This document shows positions 8,800-17,485 of a stretch of 64,000 bases of DNA, piece by piece. Made by a program: the position numbers and the translations under genes. The notes under the pieces were generated by a model that worked only from the letters and a program-made list of their open reading frames with translations, made no database searches and had not been told where the DNA came from. Every line of letters starts with the position of its first letter. Positions within the stretch are counted from its first letter, which is position 1. The stretch comes from Dyadobacter sp. CECT 9275 (GTDB taxonomy: Bacteria; Bacteroidota; Bacteroidia; Cytophagales; Spirosomataceae): the NCBI RefSeq assembly GCF_907164905.1, contig NZ_CAJRAF010000002.1, positions 3,162,001 through 3,226,000 on the forward strand. Reading direction: 5' to 3'.

Positions 8800-9258
8800 T
8801 TAGTAATTAATCCTGTCGGTTTCCCGCTTGATATCCCTTTCCTTGATGGTGTCCCGTTTATCGTACAGCTTTTTACCTTTAGCCAGGGCAATATGCAGTT
8901 TCACCAGGCCGCGCTCACTGGTAAACATCCTTACCGGAATAATGGTCAGCCCCTGGTCTTTTATTCCCTCCGTCAGCTTTTTTATTTCACGTTTGGTAAT
9001 GAGCAGCTTTCTGTCCCGCATCGGGTCATGGTTATAGTGAGTCCCTTCGGTATACGGCGCTATGTGCAAACTTCTTACGTACAGCTCTCCATCCATAAAA
9101 AGACAGTAGGCATCCTGAAAATTCACCTTTCCCTGGCGGATGGATTTTATTTCAGTGCCTGTCAGCGCTATTCCTGCCGTGTATTCATCGATAAAAAAAT
9201 ATTCGAATGACGCACGTCTGTTCTTGATATCTACTTTCTTTACTAGCTTTTCTGCCAT
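8800..9258 (-). CDS. smpB: SsrA-binding protein SmpB
   Basis: 152 residues, the normal SmpB length. Diagnostic segments are the N-terminal KNRRASFEYFF, the internal GTEIKSIRQGKVNFQDAY, and the C-terminal basic tail YDKRDTIKERDIKRE that enters the empty mRNA channel. SmpB delivers tmRNA to stalled ribosomes for trans-translation. The ssrA gene is not visible in this window. A near-consensus promoter (TACTTTTA with a TTG 21 bases upstream) lies in the short space shared with the divergent gene at 9320. Confidence 0.97.
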   Translation of the reverse strand: MAEKLVKKVDIKNRRASFEYFFIDEYTAGIALTGTEIKSIRQGKVNFQDAYCLFMDGELYVRSLHIAPYTEGTHYNHDPMRDRKLLITKREIKKLTEGIKDQGLTIIPVRMFTSERGLVKLHIALAKGKKLYDKRDTIKERDIKRETDRINY

Positions 9259-9319
9259 TTCACTATTCTTTAAACAAAGGGAGGTAAAAGTAGTGTTTTT
9301 GTTAAAACCATACCAACGT

Positions 9320-9793
9320 ATGATGCATTTACGTATTTACCCAATCGTCTCGATTTTAATCTGGTCACTTGCCTGCGGATCTTTTTGCAAAGCCCAAAAT
9401 GAAACCATGAAAGTGCGCTCCGTTGTGGACCGGTTGTTTGCAGCGATGCAAGAAGGGGATTCTGCCAAAGCGCATGCCGTGTTTTCAGATCATGCACAGC
9501 TTACCTCACTTAGTTATGACAAAAAGGATTCCCTGATCATATCCACCCATCCTGTAAGCGGCTTCATCAAAGCCATTGGTACCCCTCATCAGGAAAAATG
9601 GATTGAGAAAATATACAATGTAAGCATTTCGGTGGATGGGCCTATGGCAACGGTATGGGCGCCCTATAAATTTTACCTGGACGACCGGTACCTGCATTGC
9701 GGCGTCAATGCGATTCAACTACTAAAAACCATGGCCGGCTGGAAAATTACGGAAATAACGGATACCCGGCGTAAGGAAAACTGCCCGGATTAA
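9320..9793 (+). CDS. Secreted protein of NTF2/SnoaL-like type
   Basis: 157 residues from the first of two adjacent ATG codons (9320 or 9323); the reading frame extends further upstream, but that part overlaps smpB on the other strand. Residues 1-25 form a signal peptide. The mature part starts with a helix (VRSVVDRLFAAMQEGD), followed by alternating strands and a WAPYKFYLDD segment. This pattern is typical of the cone-shaped NTF2-like fold, often called putative lumazine-binding or SnoaL-like in Bacteroidota. No catalytic residues can be named. The stop overlaps the stop of the convergent radical SAM gene by four bases, and no terminator separates them. Function unknown. Confidence 0.75.
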   Translation: MMHLRIYPIVSILIWSLACGSFCKAQNETMKVRSVVDRLFAAMQEGDSAKAHAVFSDHAQLTSLSYDKKDSLIISTHPVSGFIKAIGTPHQEKWIEKIYNVSISVDGPMATVWAPYKFYLDDRYLHCGVNAIQLLKTMAGWKITEITDTRRKENCPD

Positions 9794-10767
9794 AGCCTCA
9801 TCATCTGCTTCCAAGTGCCCTTCATCCGATTATATTTAATCGTACTTGGCAAGGCCTTCCACCAGTACCGGTTCATTTCAACGGCGAAAGAGGGCTGCAT
9901 GTAACAGTTAATGGCGCAACCTTCACAGGCGGGCAAACGTCCTTCAAGGGCAACCAGTTTCTGTACTTCATCGGAATGATAAAGCTCAAACAGATTTCCG
10001 TTTATCGCAAAATCTTTAAGCCCAAGGTGATAACAGGGAAGTACCAGCTTGTTTTCGGGTGAAATAACCAGCGTAGTACTTGCCGCCTTGCAAACGGGAT
10101 CTTCCACATGATTGCCGCCATCGAGCCTTAGCTGGACAAACGCCTCATTCAGATATACATTCTTCTGTTTTCCCCACCACAACATTTCCGTAAGCGCTTC
10201 CTGTGAAAGACTGCCTCCGATGCCATTGTATTCAAAAACAGGGTTCAGGATAAGTACCAGGTCGTTAGGCAAACATATTTCATCCCGTAATTGGCGTATC
10301 TTGCCCACATTGTCTTCAAAAACGGTGAATATAATGTCAGGCCTTTCTCCAAGGCTGCGGGCAATTTCGATAGACTCCATTACCTTATCAAAACATTTCA
10401 CTCGTCGTGAGGTATCATGTTCGTCTCGGTCAGGAGAATCCAGCGAAAAATGAAGCATATCAATCAGTCCACGGAGTTTGGTGGCCTGTTTAGGATATAA
10501 CAAACCGTTGCTGGTCACCGTGGTGATCATGCCCTGCGCTTTGGCTTCCCGCAGCAGTACATCCAGTTGGCGATGCAGCAGCGGCTCTCCCCCTGTGAAA
10601 TCTATGACTTTCACGCCAAGCCTTTTCAGATCTCTGAGGTTTTCTCTGAAACTTTCAAGTGTGATATAAGGCGAAGGCTTCTCCCAAATGTCACAAAAAC
10701 CACATGAAGCATTACAACGATACGTCACATAATAATTGCACAGAACGGGATGAGATACCAAACGCAT
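9790..10767 (-). CDS. Radical SAM protein with SPASM-like C-terminal cysteines
   Basis: 325 residues. The radical SAM cluster motif is C18-x3-C22-x2-C25 (CNASCGFC), followed by DFTGGEPLLH, the SAM-binding GGE motif. The C-terminal third has further cysteines (VCKAA, LPCYH, and ACEGCAINCY), suggesting an auxiliary iron-sulfur cluster as in SPASM/twitch enzymes such as those that modify peptides. No small precursor peptide gene is visible next to it. The ATG at 10767 is one base after the accD stop, so the two genes are probably co-transcribed and perhaps translationally coupled. The substrate cannot be inferred; a widely conserved housekeeping role in this lineage is as likely as peptide modification. 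Confidence 0.85.
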   Translation of the reverse strand: MRLVSHPVLCNYYVTYRCNASCGFCDIWEKPSPYITLESFRENLRDLKRLGVKVIDFTGGEPLLHRQLDVLLREAKAQGMITTVTSNGLLYPKQATKLRGLIDMLHFSLDSPDRDEHDTSRRVKCFDKVMESIEIARSLGERPDIIFTVFEDNVGKIRQLRDEICLPNDLVLILNPVFEYNGIGGSLSQEALTEMLWWGKQKNVYLNEAFVQLRLDGGNHVEDPVCKAASTTLVISPENKLVLPCYHLGLKDFAINGNLFELYHSDEVQKLVALEGRLPACEGCAINCYMQPSFAVEMNRYWWKALPSTIKYNRMKGTWKQMMRL

Positions 10768-10768
10768 A

Positions 10769-11611
10769 TCAACGAAGCATGGTGAGCAGGCTGGTTAATT
10801 TATCTTTCAGGTCCTTCCGGTCGACTATAAAATCCAGGAAACCGTGCTCGAGTACAAATTCCGCACTCTGGAATCCTTTTGGCAGGTCTTTGCCTATTGT
10901 TTCCCGGATCACCCTGGGGCCGGCGAATCCGATCAGCGCGCCTGGTTCCGAAATATTGAAATCTCCCAGCATGGCATAGGAAGCCGTAACACCACCTGTG
11001 GTAGGATCTGTCAGCAGAGATATGTATGGCAATTTTGCTTCGGATAACAGTGCAAGCCGTGCCGATGTTTTGGCCATTTGCATTAAGGAGAAACTAGCCT
11101 CCATCATTCTGGCCCCTCCCGACTTGGATATCATTAGAAAAGGCAACTTATGGTCCAAAGCATAGTTAATGGCCCGCGCGATTTTTTCTCCAACCACCGA
11201 CCCCATAGAGCCGCCTATGAAGTTAAAATCCATACAGGCTATCACAATCTTGAGATCGTTCATTTTTCCATGACCAGTTCTGACGGCATCCTTCAGACCT
11301 GTTTTCTTCATCGTGGATTTGATCCTGTCGGTATAGGCTTTGGTATCTACGAAATGAAGCGGGTCACCGGAGGTAAGATTGGCGTCAAGTTCTACGAACT
11401 CATTATTATCAAACAGCAGTTCGAAATAAATCTCCGATCCCACTTTTTCGTGATAATTACAATGGGGGCAAGTATATGCGTTTTGTTTATGTTCTCTGGT
11501 TGGAGTGACTTTTTTGCAATTAGAACATTGGTACCACAATCCGTCCGGAGCTTCACGTTTCATCTCCGTGGGAGTACTGATACCTTTTTCTTTTCGAATG
11601 AACCAAGACAT
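10769..11611 (-). CDS. accD: Acetyl-CoA carboxylase carboxyltransferase subunit beta
   Basis: 280 residues. The N-terminus has the zinc ribbon typical of AccD (CSNC then CPHC, about residues 28-50). The crotonase-like carboxyltransferase fold follows, with the conserved [11 protein letters not shown] and [12 protein letters not shown] segments and the [14 protein letters not shown] loop. Together with AccA it transfers the carboxyl group from biotin to acetyl-CoA, making malonyl-CoA for fatty acid synthesis in the cytosol. accA is not in the window. The next gene, radical SAM, begins one base downstream. The upstream 235 bases are shared with the divergent FMN reductase gene and hold no recognisable element. 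Confidence 0.97.
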   Translation of the reverse strand: MSWFIRKEKGISTPTEMKREAPDGLWYQCSNCKKVTPTREHKQNAYTCPHCNYHEKVGSEIYFELLFDNNEFVELDANLTSGDPLHFVDTKAYTDRIKSTMKKTGLKDAVRTGHGKMNDLKIVIACMDFNFIGGSMGSVVGEKIARAINYALDHKLPFLMISKSGGARMMEASFSLMQMAKTSARLALLSEAKLPYISLLTDPTTGGVTASYAMLGDFNISEPGALIGFAGPRVIRETIGKDLPKGFQSAEFVLEHGFLDFIVDRKDLKDKLTSLLTMLR

Positions 11612-11846
11612 ACTGATATGTGGATTATGACCTTAAAATAAAAGCTTATATAACAAGCCGTTACGGTGTTTTCGTGATGAATTGAGAGGTCAAAGATAGT
11701 AATAAATGTTTGGTATAATGAAAGTACCAGCCAGTATTGCATAGAATTACCGGTACTAATCCGAACAATTTCGATCCAAATTTGTTAACCTACCAACACC
11801 CGTTCGTCCGGGGCGGAACAAACCGGATCGTTTAGCATTATCTCAA

Positions 11847-12389
11847 ATGACAGAGTCTTCTTCGCCTATTGTAATTATAGTGGGTACCAATCGGCCCCAG
11901 TCCATGTCCCGGAAAATTGCCGAATACTACCATCAGGTACTTGAAAGTCTGAATACCCCAAGTATTATTCTGGACCTGATCCACCTGCCCCACGATTTTA
12001 CTTTCTCGGCTATGTACGATAACTGCGGTAAGAATGAAGATTTTAACTCCCTGCGGGCCTTGCTGGAGAAAACAGATCGGTTTGTATTTATTGTGCCTGA
12101 ATATAACGGCTCCTATCCGGGTGTACTAAAGGCATTTATTGACGGACTTCCTTACCCCAATAGTTTCAGTAATAAAAAAGCAGCACTGGTTGGCTTGTCT
12201 TCCAACATGCAGGGAGCAGCCATAGCGCTAAGCCACCTCAATGACGTTTTCAGCTATCTGGGAATGAACACCCTGGCGCTCCGAGTGAAGCTGGCTCAGA
12301 TACGTGCTCATTTTAACGGCACCGAAATCACAAATTCACTCTATAGGGAACTCATAGACATCCAGGCCGCACAGTTGATCCGCTTTTAA
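11847..12389 (+). CDS. NADPH-dependent FMN reductase family flavoprotein
   Basis: 180 residues with a flavodoxin-like fold. The N-terminal IIVGTNRPQSMSRKIAEYY loop would bind the FMN phosphate, and VPEYNGSYPGVLKAFIDGL is the conserved family signature that contacts the isoalloxazine ring. Members reduce FMN, quinones, azo dyes or chromate using NAD(P)H; the natural substrate here is unknown. Transcribed toward ftsZ. Its stop codon lies at the base of the 16-base stem that also contains the ftsZ stop. Confidence 0.9.
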   Translation: MTESSSPIVIIVGTNRPQSMSRKIAEYYHQVLESLNTPSIILDLIHLPHDFTFSAMYDNCGKNEDFNSLRALLEKTDRFVFIVPEYNGSYPGVLKAFIDGLPYPNSFSNKKAALVGLSSNMQGAAIALSHLNDVFSYLGMNTLALRVKLAQIRAHFNGTEITNSLYRELIDIQAAQLIRF

Positions 12390-12425
12390 ATAGGAAAGGG
12401 AGCAAGAAGCTCCCTTTCCTATTTT
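12388..12425. terminator. Shared terminator of the FMN reductase gene and ftsZ
   Basis: A perfect 16-base inverted repeat (12388-12403 and 12409-12424) with a 5-base AAGAA loop sits between two convergent genes. The + strand side ends in TTTT. The FMN reductase stop (12387-12389) is at the left foot and the ftsZ stop (12419-12421) lies inside the right arm. Confidence 0.85.
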
Positions 12426-13858
12426 AACCAATGCTGTTCCATTTCGTTTGCAGGAATTGCGGGCTTTTTCCAGAGGTCAATCCGGCTCCTCTTATAGGCC
12501 GCACCTTCCAGATCAGCATATTTAACCAGTCCTTCTCTGAAGGATTTGATCATGGCAGACAAACGTGCACTCTCCTCATCTGACCATTTTCCTTCTTCTT
12601 CCTCTTCGATATAGGATATGTTAACGGGTGCATTCGGTACGGAGATCACATGACCCACCTCCAATACGACAGTACCCGTTGGTGTGGCATCCAACGCAGC
12701 CGATACCATAACCGGAGACTCTTCTTCTTCCGGAAGAGTAACTTCCGTTACCACTGACACCTCTTCCTTCTGCTCCTTATCTTCTTTTACCTTACCCCAA
12801 TTTTTAATTTCAATTCCAGGGATGGGAGATTCCACACTGTCGAAACCGGCTGCCACAATAGTGACCCGCAGCTTGTCACCGAGAGAATCGTCAGTGATGG
12901 TACCTAGCTTAAACATCCTTGCCTCACCTCCTACCTGTGACAGCACAAAACGCCAGATTTCACGCTGCTCTTTCATGGTAGCCTCGCTTTTCTTGCTCGT
13001 TGCCAGGGTTACCAGAATCCGCTTCGCACCTGTAATATCTCTGTCGTTCAGCAAAGGAGAATCCAGCGCCTCTTTAATAGCAATTTTGGCCCGGTCTGCA
13101 CCTGTAGCTTCTGCCGTCCCCATCACCGACTGCCCTGCCTTTTTCAGTACCTTTTCAACATCCTTGAAGTCGGTATTGATATTACCGCTCGTTGTGATGA
13201 TCTCGGAGATACTTTTTACGGCATTTAACAAAATACCGTCTGCTTCGGCAAATGCCTGCGTCAGGGTCATATCTTCATATAACTCTTCCAGCTTGTCATT
13301 AAGAACCACCAGAACGGTGTCACTGTATTCCTTTAATTGCTCTATACCTTCAAGTGCCTGTTCTTTTTTATCCAGCCCTTCCCAGGTATAGGGAGCTGTT
13401 ACCACGGCCACCGTCAGTTTACCCATTTCTTTGGCAAGCTGGGCAATGACCGGTGCAGCACCTGTACCCGTTCCTCCGCCCATTCCGGCGGTTATAAAAA
13501 CCATCTGCGTGAATCCGCCCAGCAAAGCCTTGATCTCCTCAATGGTTTCAAGTGCGGCTTCCTTTCCTTTTGTAGCATCTGTTCCGGCCCCAAGTCCTTG
13601 CGTGAGGGTAGCACCGAGTTGTATCTTTGTTGGCACGGGGCTATTAGCCAGTGCCTGGCGGTCGGTATTACATACGGCAAATTCCACATCTTTGATTTTT
13701 TTCTCAAACATGTAATTAACCGCGTTACTTCCTCCTCCACCAACGCCGATTACCTTGATAATAGCGGGTTCGGAATGGGCAGAACCAATGGGCTGTTCTC
13801 GTACGATTTCGTTCACAATATAGTCCTGGTCTAATGCTTGCAATAAACTGGTGTTCAT
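12419..13858 (-). CDS. ftsZ: Cell division protein FtsZ
   Basis: 479 residues. The tubulin-like GTP-binding motif GGGTGTGA is at 127-134, and GVGGGGSNAVNYM (about 38-50) is the N-terminal signature. The GTPase domain ends near residue 330. A long variable acidic linker (EEEES, EEEEEGKW) follows, then a C-terminal region (about 430-479) ending in PAIPANEMEQHWLK. FtsZ polymerises at midcell and organises the division machinery; its C-terminus contacts FtsA. It is the last gene of the cluster, 38 bases after ftsA, with a strong terminator beyond it. The C-terminal extension makes it longer than the Escherichia coli protein (383), as usual in Bacteroidota. Confidence 0.98.
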   Translation of the reverse strand: MNTSLLQALDQDYIVNEIVREQPIGSAHSEPAIIKVIGVGGGGSNAVNYMFEKKIKDVEFAVCNTDRQALANSPVPTKIQLGATLTQGLGAGTDATKGKEAALETIEEIKALLGGFTQMVFITAGMGGGTGTGAAPVIAQLAKEMGKLTVAVVTAPYTWEGLDKKEQALEGIEQLKEYSDTVLVVLNDKLEELYEDMTLTQAFAEADGILLNAVKSISEIITTSGNINTDFKDVEKVLKKAGQSVMGTAEATGADRAKIAIKEALDSPLLNDRDITGAKRILVTLATSKKSEATMKEQREIWRFVLSQVGGEARMFKLGTITDDSLGDKLRVTIVAAGFDSVESPIPGIEIKNWGKVKEDKEQKEEVSVVTEVTLPEEEESPVMVSAALDATPTGTVVLEVGHVISVPNAPVNISYIEEEEEGKWSDEESARLSAMIKSFREGLVKYADLEGAAYKRSRIDLWKKPAIPANEMEQHWLK

Positions 13859-13896
13859 AATCCCGGGGTGTTGTTGATATCAGTTATAAATCCTAG

Positions 13897-15258
13897 CTAA
13901 TACTCATCTGTATTCTCATCTTTCTTGCCCAGCAGATTATCCCAAAAAAACCGCCCGTTTTTTTTGAGTTCTTCACGAGGCTCTTTCTCTTCTTTTCTTT
14001 TCACTTCAACCGTAGCTTGCGCCCGGTTGGTCATTTCAGTTAATGAGGGTTTACAAACAGACTTCACTCTTGGATCAATTGCCTTGATACCCGCCCATGC
14101 CAGGCCAATTGCAGTTGCAAAAGAAGCATTACTTACTGCATCTGCTTTGACGGTATGCGCCAGATTCTCGGGAAAACCTACCCTTACGGACAGGTCGGTT
14201 ACTTTTTCAAACAGCAGTTCAATATCAGGTATATTGGCACTTCCACCGGTGAGCACAATTCCGCCTATCAGCTTTTCCTGATAACCCGAATTGATGATTT
14301 CCCCATAGACCATTGCCGCTATTTCCTTCAGCCTTTCTTCGATAATCAGGGCTACGTTCTTTTTTAAAACTTGCTTAGGCGGCCTTCCAGCCAGAAAATT
14401 AACAAAAATTTCAATATTTAAAGGAATATCTTCGGATAATGCCGTGCCGAAAACTTTCTTTAGTTGTTCCGCATTCTCAGGCTGAATGCCGCAACCTGTT
14501 GCCAGGTCACTGGTAATATGCCTTCCGCCGATCGGGAAAGATACAATATGCCTTACAATTTTGTCCTGATAAATAATGAGGTCTGTGGTATGATCCCCGA
14601 TATCCACCAGGGCAATCCCGGCCTTCATTTCATTTTCCGTCAGCACGGCCAGCCCCGTTGCCAGGGGGGCGTACACCATTTTATCACATTTCAGGTTATT
14701 GTCCGCATCAAACAAACTCTTTCTGGTGCGCTGAATGGATTGGTTATTAGCGGAAATAATCAGGAAATTAGCTCCTAACTTGATACCCGTGCGCCCTACG
14801 GGCTCTTTAACACCCGTAGCATTATCCACCACGAAATCCATCGGCAGCACATGGAGCACATCATAGTTAGGTTCTGTCCTGGCACGATACATATCATCCA
14901 CAAGCTGGTCGACGTCCCGTTGGGTGACCTCCTCTCCGGTGGATGCAGACGGGCGCAAAACCCCGTCACTTTGTGCACTCACTTTGACGTGCGAACCACT
15001 GAAACTAACATTTACAATTCCAATATCAAGATCGGACAGCGCAGCGGCTTCCTGCAGTGCCTCACGGACCGCACCTCCTACCTGCTTAATATTTTCCACC
15101 GATCCGTTCACCACGGCTCCAGCAGGCACCGGTACTTCGCTAAATCCTAAAATCTCAATATTGTTATGACGGGATCCTGATGCAGCGCCCTGTGCAGCAA
15201 TTACCGCTATTTTAGTACTTCCAATATCTACTCCAACTACAATTTTTTCGTGTGCCAT
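13897..15258 (-). CDS. ftsA: Cell division protein FtsA
   Basis: 453 residues of the actin/Hsp70 ATPase fold. The phosphate 1 motif GVDIGSTKIAVI is at the N-terminus, the phosphate 2 motif ALVDIGDHTTDLIIY is mid-protein, and the adenosine motif GGIVLTGGSANIPDI is toward the C-terminus. The SHS2 subdomain typical of FtsA (NVSFSGSHVKV region) is present. FtsA tethers FtsZ to the membrane and recruits later division proteins. The C-terminus after about residue 395 is charged and ends without a clear amphipathic helix, so the membrane contact is not obvious from sequence. Located between ftsQ and ftsZ in the usual order. Confidence 0.97.
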   Translation of the reverse strand: MAHEKIVVGVDIGSTKIAVIAAQGAASGSRHNNIEILGFSEVPVPAGAVVNGSVENIKQVGGAVREALQEAAALSDLDIGIVNVSFSGSHVKVSAQSDGVLRPSASTGEEVTQRDVDQLVDDMYRARTEPNYDVLHVLPMDFVVDNATGVKEPVGRTGIKLGANFLIISANNQSIQRTRKSLFDADNNLKCDKMVYAPLATGLAVLTENEMKAGIALVDIGDHTTDLIIYQDKIVRHIVSFPIGGRHITSDLATGCGIQPENAEQLKKVFGTALSEDIPLNIEIFVNFLAGRPPKQVLKKNVALIIEERLKEIAAMVYGEIINSGYQEKLIGGIVLTGGSANIPDIELLFEKVTDLSVRVGFPENLAHTVKADAVSNASFATAIGLAWAGIKAIDPRVKSVCKPSLTEMTNRAQATVEVKRKEEKEPREELKKNGRFFWDNLLGKKDENTDEY

Positions 15259-15276
15259 GGTACCGGTGAATTACAA

Positions 15277-16053
15277 TTATTCACAAACAATTTGATCTTG
15301 AAACTTTACACTAATTTTTGAAAACCTGCCCCAATCCTGGCTAAGTACCCGTTCGTAGAATAGCCGGATTTTTTTAAATTTTTTCTCAAAACCCTCCGAG
15401 GTTCCAAACTCAATGCGCTGATCTCCCAGTAACGTCAGCAAACTGATCTCTCCGTCATTCCCTACTTCCACCTGCGCCACCTGTGCCTTCCAGAAAGGAT
15501 CTTCATCCAGAAAACGAATCAGGTCCAATAAACCCTTATCTTTTTCGGATTTTAAATTTTTCCTACTCAGAAAATACGGGCCGGTTACCAGTAATGTCCT
15601 GGCAGAATAACTGTCGGACAATGGGAAAAAGGCCCCCTCTTCATTAATGTAACGACCTGATGCATTCCTCCACTGACCGTTGGGCGAACTATGTATCCAC
15701 CGGGCAAGCGGCCGCTCCTGCTCTACATTTATTACCAGGTTTCCTTTTAGATCACGATATACCTGACATTTTTTTATAAGCTTATTGCTTTTAATTCTGG
15801 CTTCCACGTCCGACAGCCTTACCTCGTTTAAACGGCTCCCTGCCAGTGCATCGCCCCCGTTTTCCGTGGCAAGCATCCGTATATCGGTTTGATTCAGAAA
15901 ATGAGCGCCTGAATCTCCCTCAATATTGATGACCAGATTGTTACAGCGTTGTTTACTGAAACGATTTTCTGCCATTCCAATGCATGCCATGGGTAAAATA
16001 ACCCACAAACTTTTACGCAATAAACGCCAAGAATAATCAAATTTACGTAACAT
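15277..16053 (-). CDS. ftsQ: Cell division protein FtsQ/DivIB-like
   Basis: 258 residues from the ATG at 16053; an upstream TTG at 16092 would overlap murC and is less likely. There is one N-terminal membrane helix (LWVILPMACIGMA) followed by a periplasmic part. A POTRA-like region (LVINIEGDSGAHFLNQTDI) and the beta domain follow. The sequence is weakly conserved, as is typical of Bacteroidota FtsQ, and the call rests mainly on size, topology and position between murC and ftsA. FtsQ links early cytoplasmic and late periplasmic division proteins. Confidence 0.88.
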   Translation of the reverse strand: MLRKFDYSWRLLRKSLWVILPMACIGMAENRFSKQRCNNLVINIEGDSGAHFLNQTDIRMLATENGGDALAGSRLNEVRLSDVEARIKSNKLIKKCQVYRDLKGNLVINVEQERPLARWIHSSPNGQWRNASGRYINEEGAFFPLSDSYSARTLLVTGPYFLSRKNLKSEKDKGLLDLIRFLDEDPFWKAQVAQVEVGNDGEISLLTLLGDQRIEFGTSEGFEKKFKKIRLFYERVLSQDWGRFSKISVKFQDQIVCE

Positions 16054-16081
16054 CTCAGTAATATTAAAAACGCCCCTATGA

Positions 16082-17470
16082 TTAATTAGCAAATGAATTA
16101 GCGAGATACTCCTTCAGGGGCAGAACCAGCGTATCAATATCCCCCGCTCCAATCGTCACCAGAATATCCGTTTCAATGGCCTTCACAGCCTCTACCACAT
16201 GCTCTTTAACAACTATTTTTTTATCTCCGGTTTCTACCCGATCCAGAATCATCTGCGCGTTCACACCTGGTATCGGCAACTCCCTGGCCGGGTAAATTTC
16301 CATTAAAATCAGCCTGTCGGCCAACGAAAGGCTTTTTGCAAAACCGTCGGCAAAATCACGTGTTCTGGTAAACAAATGTGGCTGAAAAATGGCAGTAATA
16401 TGTCTGCCGGGATAAAGCGCTCTGACAGATGATAAAAAAGCTTCGATTTCGGCCGGATGATGGGCGTAATCATCGATGTAAATATGTTCCGGGCTCTCCA
16501 CCTGATACTCAAACCGGCGCTTGACTCCCTTGTAACTTTCAAGCGCAAGTTTAATTTCCGCGGGGCTTACACCCAGGTAGAGCGCCACTGCACTTGCCGC
16601 AATTGAATTCTCAATATTATGAAAGCCGGGAATCTTCATGGCAATTCTATCGATACTTCCTCCCGGATAGTTCAGGTCAAAAACGAAACGGGCCTTTTCG
16701 ATGTGTATACCGGATGCGTAATAATCTCCCTCGTCCAATGAATAGGTATAAACCTTGGCTTTTGTCGCATCAGCTATCTGCAAACCATGTCGCATGAATA
16801 AAATGCCCCCGTCTTCCACCTGGCTGACATATTCTTTAAATGAATCCAGAACGGCTTCATGTTTTCCGTAGATATCCAGATGGTCCGCATCTGTGGAGGT
16901 TACAATGGCTATCTCGGGAAACAGTGTCAGGAATGAACGGTCGAATTCATCTGCCTCCACCACGCATATCACCTCCCCCAGCTTATCCGTCGCCTCGTTC
17001 AGCAACAGATTCGTTTCGTAGTTCTGTGTTATTCCGCCCAGGAATGCTGTACTGTTCACACCTGCAGACCGCAGGATATGGGCAACCATGGAAGATGTAG
17101 TTGTTTTTCCATGCGTTCCTGCCACACCGACTGTTCTTAAATTGCGGGTCAGCATACCCAGCACCTGAGAGCGCTTCAGAATCATAAAGTTATGATCCCT
17201 GAAATAATTCATCTGCTTGTGGTCTACCGGTACGGCCGGGGTATATACCACCAGGGTCAAGGCCGGGTCGGCCTTAAAAGTATCAGGAATGGTACCGATC
17301 TCGTCTTCCAGCGTTACGGTAATTCCTTCGCTTTCAATCGTTTTGACGAGATGTGTTGAAGTTTTGTCATAACCGGCTACTGCGAACCCATTGGCCTTAA
17401 ACCATCGGGCCAGGGCGCTCATTCCTATACCTCCGATACCAACAAAGTAAATGTATTTATAATGAGTCAT
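16082..17470 (-). CDS. murC: UDP-N-acetylmuramate--L-alanine ligase MurC
   Basis: 462 residues with the three Mur ligase domains. The N-terminal Rossmann domain starts YFVGIGGIGMSALA, the ATP-binding P loop GTHGKTTT is at 118-125, the central domain has EADEFDRSF, and the C-terminal domain has YIDDYAHHPAEIEA. The enzyme adds L-alanine to UDP-MurNAc, the first step of the peptide stem in the cytosol. It lies 15 bases after murG. No ddl gene separates it from ftsQ. Confidence 0.98.
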   Translation of the reverse strand: MTHYKYIYFVGIGGIGMSALARWFKANGFAVAGYDKTSTHLVKTIESEGITVTLEDEIGTIPDTFKADPALTLVVYTPAVPVDHKQMNYFRDHNFMILKRSQVLGMLTRNLRTVGVAGTHGKTTTSSMVAHILRSAGVNSTAFLGGITQNYETNLLLNEATDKLGEVICVVEADEFDRSFLTLFPEIAIVTSTDADHLDIYGKHEAVLDSFKEYVSQVEDGGILFMRHGLQIADATKAKVYTYSLDEGDYYASGIHIEKARFVFDLNYPGGSIDRIAMKIPGFHNIENSIAASAVALYLGVSPAEIKLALESYKGVKRRFEYQVESPEHIYIDDYAHHPAEIEAFLSSVRALYPGRHITAIFQPHLFTRTRDFADGFAKSLSLADRLILMEIYPARELPIPGVNAQMILDRVETGDKKIVVKEHVVEAVKAIETDILVTIGAGDIDTLVLPLKEYLANSFAN

Positions 17471-17485
17471 TTTTAGTGGGTAAAT

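Noticed and set aside
12684..13391. 235-codon frame antisense to ftsZ
   Set aside because: It is a shadow of the strongly conserved ftsZ frame; the Ser/Thr-rich translation has no domain pattern.
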